This document shows positions 51,516 through 55,573 of a DNA stretch of 55,573 nucleotides, piece by piece. A program made the position numbers and the translations under genes. The DNA lies in the NCBI RefSeq assembly GCF_015207375.1, contig NZ_JADEWY010000027.1, positions 1 to 55,573 on the forward strand. Reading direction: 5' to 3'. The DNA comes from Coleofasciculus sp. LEGE 07092. GTDB lineage: Bacteria > Cyanobacteriota > Cyanobacteriia > Cyanobacteriales > Coleofasciculaceae. Positions within the stretch are counted from its first letter, which is position 1. Each line of letters opens with the position of its first letter. The notes under the pieces are model-generated. The model was not told the origin of the DNA, did not search any database, and saw only the letters and a program-made list of their open reading frames with translations.

Positions 51516-53966
51516 ATGCGTATTTCTTTGAATTGGCTGCGAGAACTGGTGGATATCAATCTAACTCCCCAGGAGTTAGCCGAACTCTTAACAAATGCTG
51601 GGTTTGAGGTAGAAGATATTGAAGATCAGCGAACCCTGGCAGATGGGGTTGTCGTGGGCAAAGTTCTGGACGTGCAGCCCCACCCCAATGCGGATAAGCT
51701 CAGAGTCACTCAGGTGGATGTTGGGGACGCCAACAACCCCCTGACGATTGTTTGCGGCGCGGCGAACGTCCGGGCAGACACTTACGTCCCCGTGGCAACG
51801 ACAGGCACGTACCTGCCAACCGTTGATTTGAAAATTCGCCCCTCCAAACTGCGGGGCGTCCGCTCAGAAGGGATGATTTGTTCCCTCTCGGAACTCGGAT
51901 TAGCCAAAGAATCAGAAGGCATTTACATCTTTGAACAGGAGAATCTGGACGTGGGCAGCGATGTCCGTCCCCTTCTCGGCTTGGATGATGTCATTCTTGA
52001 CCTGACTGCTACAGCAAATCGTGCGGACGCATTAAGTATGGTCGGGGTGGCACGGGAAGTGGCGGCGTTGACAGGAGCCTCCCTACGGCTTCCCGAAGCC
52101 CCTGAACTATCCGTCCCTGTAGGAGCAGGAGGGTTGAGCTTAAGACTCGCTGAACCCCAAGCTTGCCCCGCTTATATTGGCACGGTACTCACAGGTGTTA
52201 AGATTGCTTCTTCCCCAGAGTGGCTGCAACAGCGCTTAAAAGCGGCTGGCGTGCGACCGATTAACAATGTGGTGGATATCACAAATTATATTTTATTAGA
52301 GTGGGGTCAGCCCCTCCATGCCTTTGACCGCGATCGCCTGGTTGCAGTTGCTGGCAGTGATACCCTGGCAATTGGCGTCCGCTTTGCCAAAAACGGGGAA
52401 TCCCTCAAAACCCTAGACGGTCAAACCCGCACCCTGCAACCGCAAAACTTATTAATTACCGCCAACGATAAGCCCGTTGCTTTGGCAGGGGTAATGGGTG
52501 GGGAAGAAACGGAAGTCTATGACGGCACTCAGAATTTAGTTCTGGAAGCAGCGTTGTTTGAATCGGTCGCCATTCGCCGTTCTGCCCGCGCTCAAGGCTT
52601 GCGTACCGAGGCATCAACCCGTTACGAACGCAGCGTTAACCAGGCGGAGTTGGGCATTGCCTGCACCAGAGCGATCGCTCTTATTCTAGGATTAGCTGAG
52701 GGAACGGCAACCACCCAAGAAACTGCCGACACCCGACCGGCTCCTTCTAATTGGATGCGATCCATTAAATTGCGTCTCGATCGAGTCAATCAGGTTTTAG
52801 GACCCGTTGATTTGGACGAGGACATGGGTGAAATCCTGCCGGATGATGTGGAACGAATTCTAACTGCCCTCGGCTGTCAACTCCAGCGCTCTGAATCAGA
52901 AGAGTCTGTCGAGTGGACGGTAACAGTGCCACCTTACCGCTATCGGGACTTAGAGCGTGAAATAGACTTAATTGAAGAAATTGCCCGTCTCTACGGCTAT
53001 GACAACTTCTGCGAAAATCTGCCCGATAAGACCGAACCCGGTTATCTTTCCCTGGAGCAGGTGTTGGCGCGACAATTGCGAGAAGTATTTCGGGCAGCAG
53101 GACTAACGGAATTAGTCCATTACTCCTTAGTGAAGCCGGAGGAGAATGACGAACAAATTTGCCTTGCTAATCCCCTGTTTGTAGAATACTCCTGCCTGCG
53201 TACCGACTTGTTATCAGGACTAATCGATGCTGCTCAGTACAACTGGGAGCAAGGCAACGGCGTACTCAACGGTTTTGAAGTGGGTCGGGTTTTCTGGCGA
53301 GAAGAAGACGGTTTGGCAGAAACCGATGCTGTGACTGGCATTTTAGGGGGTGATCCGACCCAAGGGCACTGGGTTAGAAGTGGACGTGAGTCGCCGATGA
53401 GTTGGTATGAGGCTAAGGGCTTGCTAGAAAGCGTTTTCAAGCGTTTGGGTCTAACGGTTGAGTATCAACCCGACCGCCGCGACTCGCGCCTTCACCCAGG
53501 ACGCACGGCATCCTTGTGGTTACAGGGCGAACGCTTGGGGAAATTTGGGCAACTCCATCCCCAGTTGCGTGCTGAACGGGGTTTACCTGATGCCGTCTAT
53601 GCCTTTGAGCTGGACTTGGAAGTGATAATAGATGCCCTGTACCGGGATGAACGCTTGATTCCCAGATTCCATCCCTATTCCACCTTTCCAGCCGCTGACC
53701 GGGATATTGCATTCTTCGCACCGGAGAAAGTCTCGGTGGGGGAAATCGAACGGACAACTCAGCAAGCCGCCGGTCAGTTATTGGAGTCGGTGGAATTATT
53801 CGATGAGTATCGAGGGGAATCGGTGCCACAAGGACAACGGAGTTTAGCATTCAGGCTAGTCTACCGTGCGGGCGATCGCACGCTCACCGATCAGGAGGTT
53901 GAGTCGGCACATCAGCAAGTGCGAGAAGCACTAGTTGAAAAATTCGGCGTCAACTTGAGAAGCTAG
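51516..53966 (+). CDS. pheT: phenylalanine-tRNA ligase beta subunit
   Basis: An 816-residue PheT from the ATG at 51516 ([12 protein letters not shown]), one codon after an in-frame TTG. Domains in order: EMAP/tRNA-binding domain (about 40-150), B3/B4 editing domain (about 210-385; [40 protein letters not shown]), B5 (about 405-500), the catalytic-like core, and the C-terminal FDX-ACB anticodon-binding domain ([17 protein letters not shown] to the end). It pairs with PheS, which is not in the window, to charge tRNA-Phe. Length is normal. Confidence 0.96.
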   Translation: MRISLNWLRELVDINLTPQELAELLTNAGFEVEDIEDQRTLADGVVVGKVLDVQPHPNADKLRVTQVDVGDANNPLTIVCGAANVRADTYVPVATTGTYLPTVDLKIRPSKLRGVRSEGMICSLSELGLAKESEGIYIFEQENLDVGSDVRPLLGLDDVILDLTATANRADALSMVGVAREVAALTGASLRLPEAPELSVPVGAGGLSLRLAEPQACPAYIGTVLTGVKIASSPEWLQQRLKAAGVRPINNVVDITNYILLEWGQPLHAFDRDRLVAVAGSDTLAIGVRFAKNGESLKTLDGQTRTLQPQNLLITANDKPVALAGVMGGEETEVYDGTQNLVLEAALFESVAIRRSARAQGLRTEASTRYERSVNQAELGIACTRAIALILGLAEGTATTQETADTRPAPSNWMRSIKLRLDRVNQVLGPVDLDEDMGEILPDDVERILTALGCQLQRSESEESVEWTVTVPPYRYRDLEREIDLIEEIARLYGYDNFCENLPDKTEPGYLSLEQVLARQLREVFRAAGLTELVHYSLVKPEENDEQICLANPLFVEYSCLRTDLLSGLIDAAQYNWEQGNGVLNGFEVGRVFWREEDGLAETDAVTGILGGDPTQGHWVRSGRESPMSWYEAKGLLESVFKRLGLTVEYQPDRRDSRLHPGRTASLWLQGERLGKFGQLHPQLRAERGLPDAVYAFELDLEVIIDALYRDERLIPRFHPYSTFPAADRDIAFFAPEKVSVGEIERTTQQAAGQLLESVELFDEYRGESVPQGQRSLAFRLVYRAGDRTLTDQEVESAHQQVREALVEKFGVNLRS

Positions 53967-54085
53967 GCAACGGATTGGGTAACAGATGTAACGGATGGGT
54001 TAACGGTTAGCGACTTGTGTTGAATTAACGGCACGATTCACCGATAATTTATCCGTTACATCCGTTATCAAATCCGCTGTCAGTT

Positions 54086-54355
54086 ATGCCTAAATATGTA
54101 ATGTGGGGAAGCTACTGTGAAGATGTCTTGGAAAAGCGAACACCTTATCGGCAAGCGCATCTTGATGGTTTGACCAAGCAAAAAGAATCAGGGATTTTAA
54201 TTACAATTGGTCCCACGAAAGATGTGACTAAAGTCTTTGGAATTTACGAAGCTGACAATGAAGCTACAGTCAGGCAGTTAATTGAGGCAGACCCTTACTG
54301 GCAAAATGGGATTTGGACAGACTATGAGGTGCGAGAGTGGATTCAAGCATTTTAA
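54086..54355 (+). CDS. YCII-related family protein
   Basis: An 89-residue dimeric alpha/beta-barrel protein of the YciI family. YVMWGSYCEDVLEKRTPYRQAHLDGLTKQKESG has the conserved His after the first helix, and ADPYWQNGIWTDYEVREW is the family's C-terminal AD.....G....... E..... pattern. Some members are small hydrolases or dehydrochlorinase-like; the role is usually unknown. It lies 119 bp after pheT and is separated from it by TAACGGAT-type inverted repeats. Confidence 0.88.
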   Translation: MPKYVMWGSYCEDVLEKRTPYRQAHLDGLTKQKESGILITIGPTKDVTKVFGIYEADNEATVRQLIEADPYWQNGIWTDYEVREWIQAF

Positions 54356-54404
54356 AGCACCTACACCCCATACCCTACACCCTACACCCCACACCCCCTT
54401 AAAC

Positions 54405-55448
54405 TCAAACTCCCTCAAATCCCATATCCACATCCTGTTCCTGTGCCTGCCGAACCTGTCTGGTTTCAGCATTCTGACGCACAACACCCACTTGATTTAA
54501 GATAATGCCAACCACGATCGCAGCCCCCCCCATATACTGAGCCGCCGTCGGCACTTCTCCCAAAATTAAATAAGCTGCCAAAATCCCGGCAATCGGGCTA
54601 AACGAGTTAGCCAACGACACCTCTGAGGCTGTAGACTTCTTTAACCCCGCAAACAAACATAATTGTCCTCCCACAACAATTACAGCGCCGTAGATTAACA
54701 TCCACTGCCACAAGAGCGGTGAGAAAACATCGATAAAATGGGACGGCTTAAATAGCACGAGTACAACAACAAAGAAAATAATCGTGCCGATGAGAGTTCT
54801 AATAATACTAAAGATACCTAGGGGAATATTTCGCAGCGTCACTTTACTAATCAGAGTGGCAATGGCTGAAGAGATAGCCCCTCCTGCTGCCAATAACTCC
54901 CCTAATCCCACTTGAAACCCCATCATCGGCATCATCGTTTCTCCTGACTCTTGCAGGAGTACCGTGAGGGCAACCCCCACAAACGCGACAATTGCACCCA
55001 CAATAACCCAAAAATTCACCCGTTCCCCTAGTAATAAAATAGATAGAGCCAGGATTAAAGGGGGTTCAATTCGTCCAATTAATACCACATTATTGACTGC
55101 CGTTAGATCCAGAGCCATAAAAATTAAAGCCGGAGCCAAAGCGCCAGAAAGAGTTGCTACCCCAATCAAACCCAACCAATCTTTTTTAGAAAGTTGCTTC
55201 AAGGACTGAAAATTTAGCTGTCTGCCATACACTAAAATCAGTGCGGCTAAGGCACAGAGATTGCCAACAAATAAAACATTGCAAAATGAAATAGGATTCC
55301 TGCCGTTAATTGGATTCTGTTCACCGATTTCAGTTAATCGACGTGTTACGGAGTTAGCAGCCGCAAAGATAAGAACAGAGAGCAATAAATAAGCTCGCCC
55401 TGGAATTCGGGTGAATATATTGGCAGGATTAGCAAGGGGTTCTGACAT
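54405..55448 (-). CDS. EamA/DMT superfamily transporter
   Basis: A 347-residue permease with ten transmembrane helices in two EamA repeats. The first has PALIFMALDLTAVNNVVLIGRIEPPLILALSI, and the second ASEVSLANSFSPIAGILAAYLILGE, the duplicated family signature. Such proteins export or import small metabolites such as amino acids; the substrate is not predictable. It is convergent with the YCII-family gene across about 50 bp of ACACCC-type repeats. Confidence 0.9.
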   Translation of the reverse strand: MSEPLANPANIFTRIPGRAYLLLSVLIFAAANSVTRRLTEIGEQNPINGRNPISFCNVLFVGNLCALAALILVYGRQLNFQSLKQLSKKDWLGLIGVATLSGALAPALIFMALDLTAVNNVVLIGRIEPPLILALSILLLGERVNFWVIVGAIVAFVGVALTVLLQESGETMMPMMGFQVGLGELLAAGGAISSAIATLISKVTLRNIPLGIFSIIRTLIGTIIFFVVVLVLFKPSHFIDVFSPLLWQWMLIYGAVIVVGGQLCLFAGLKKSTASEVSLANSFSPIAGILAAYLILGEVPTAAQYMGGAAIVVGIILNQVGVVRQNAETRQVRQAQEQDVDMGFEGV

Positions 55449-55573
55449 GAGTTTACTGTTAAGTAGATCGGCAAAATTAAAGTTAACAGGTGAGAGTTGT
55501 CATTTGTCCTTGGTAAGGATTTAAACCATCTTTACATTTGGCAATATAGTTCGACTTATTTCCCCCGCTCCCC

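Noticed and set aside
53967-54085. TAACGGAT-type repeats between pheT and the YCII gene as a regulatory RNA
   Set aside because: The inverted matches are imperfect and the region is short; it may help end the pheT transcript but no defined structure stands out.

Overview
The window is cyanobacterial. The palindrome GCGATCGC (HIP1) recurs throughout, and the gene content fits: Ycf51, the SbtA/SbtB bicarbonate system, the Mn-type ABC transporter MntCAB, PRC-barrel/DUF2382 and pentapeptide-repeat kinase proteins, many multi-domain histidine kinases and Uma2 proteins. Palindromic interspersed repeats in most long intergenic gaps suggest a large-genome filamentous cyanobacterium (Oscillatoriales/Coleofasciculus-like); that placement is inference.

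Layout. 0.2-6.4 kb: a TPR protein, a DUF456 membrane protein, an M48 protease, a GerMN lipoprotein and a MAPEG protein, with a small inverted-repeat element between protease and lipoprotein. 6.5-14.9 kb: a cluster with two NTP_transf_5-type nucleotidyltransferases, an SMP-30-like lactonase, an SDR oxidoreductase, three tandem family-2 glycosyltransferases, an HPr-kinase-like ATPase and a PqqD-domain protein whose C-terminal tail resembles a RiPP leader/substrate. 15.2-18.2 kb: a hybrid histidine kinase with a CxxC N-terminal domain and a LOV blue-light domain. 18.8-25.4 kb: metabolic genes, ycf51 and divergent mntC/mntAB, with phased TTTCAT boxes between them. 25.4-29.5 kb: two overlapping histidine-kinase genes. 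30-39.6 kb: PRC-barrel/DUF2382 protein, a four-module peptidoglycan enzyme, an aminotransferase, a nitroreductase and a GGDEF-EAL protein.

39.5-49.4 kb is the most unusual part. A type I-MYXAN-like (I-B/Dev) cas operon, cas6-cas3-cas8-cas7-cas5, lacks cas1, cas2 and cas4, and its Cas3 has lost the HD domain and helicase motifs I-III through what looks like an in-frame internal deletion. The same CRISPR leader occurs three times (39.6, 48.1, 49.1 kb), each followed by only one or two repeats. Two degenerate repeats about 36 bp apart sit just upstream of cas6, a layout resembling CRISPR-like regulatory RNAs. A GC-rich sbtA-sbtB segment lies between two 221-bp direct repeats whose left boundary is inside a CRISPR repeat.

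49.4-55.4 kb: a pentapeptide Ser/Thr kinase, pheT, a YCII-family protein and a DMT/EamA transporter. At least three families of small non-autonomous inverted-repeat elements occur in the window; no transposase gene was found. All functional calls come from reading motifs; no database search was run.
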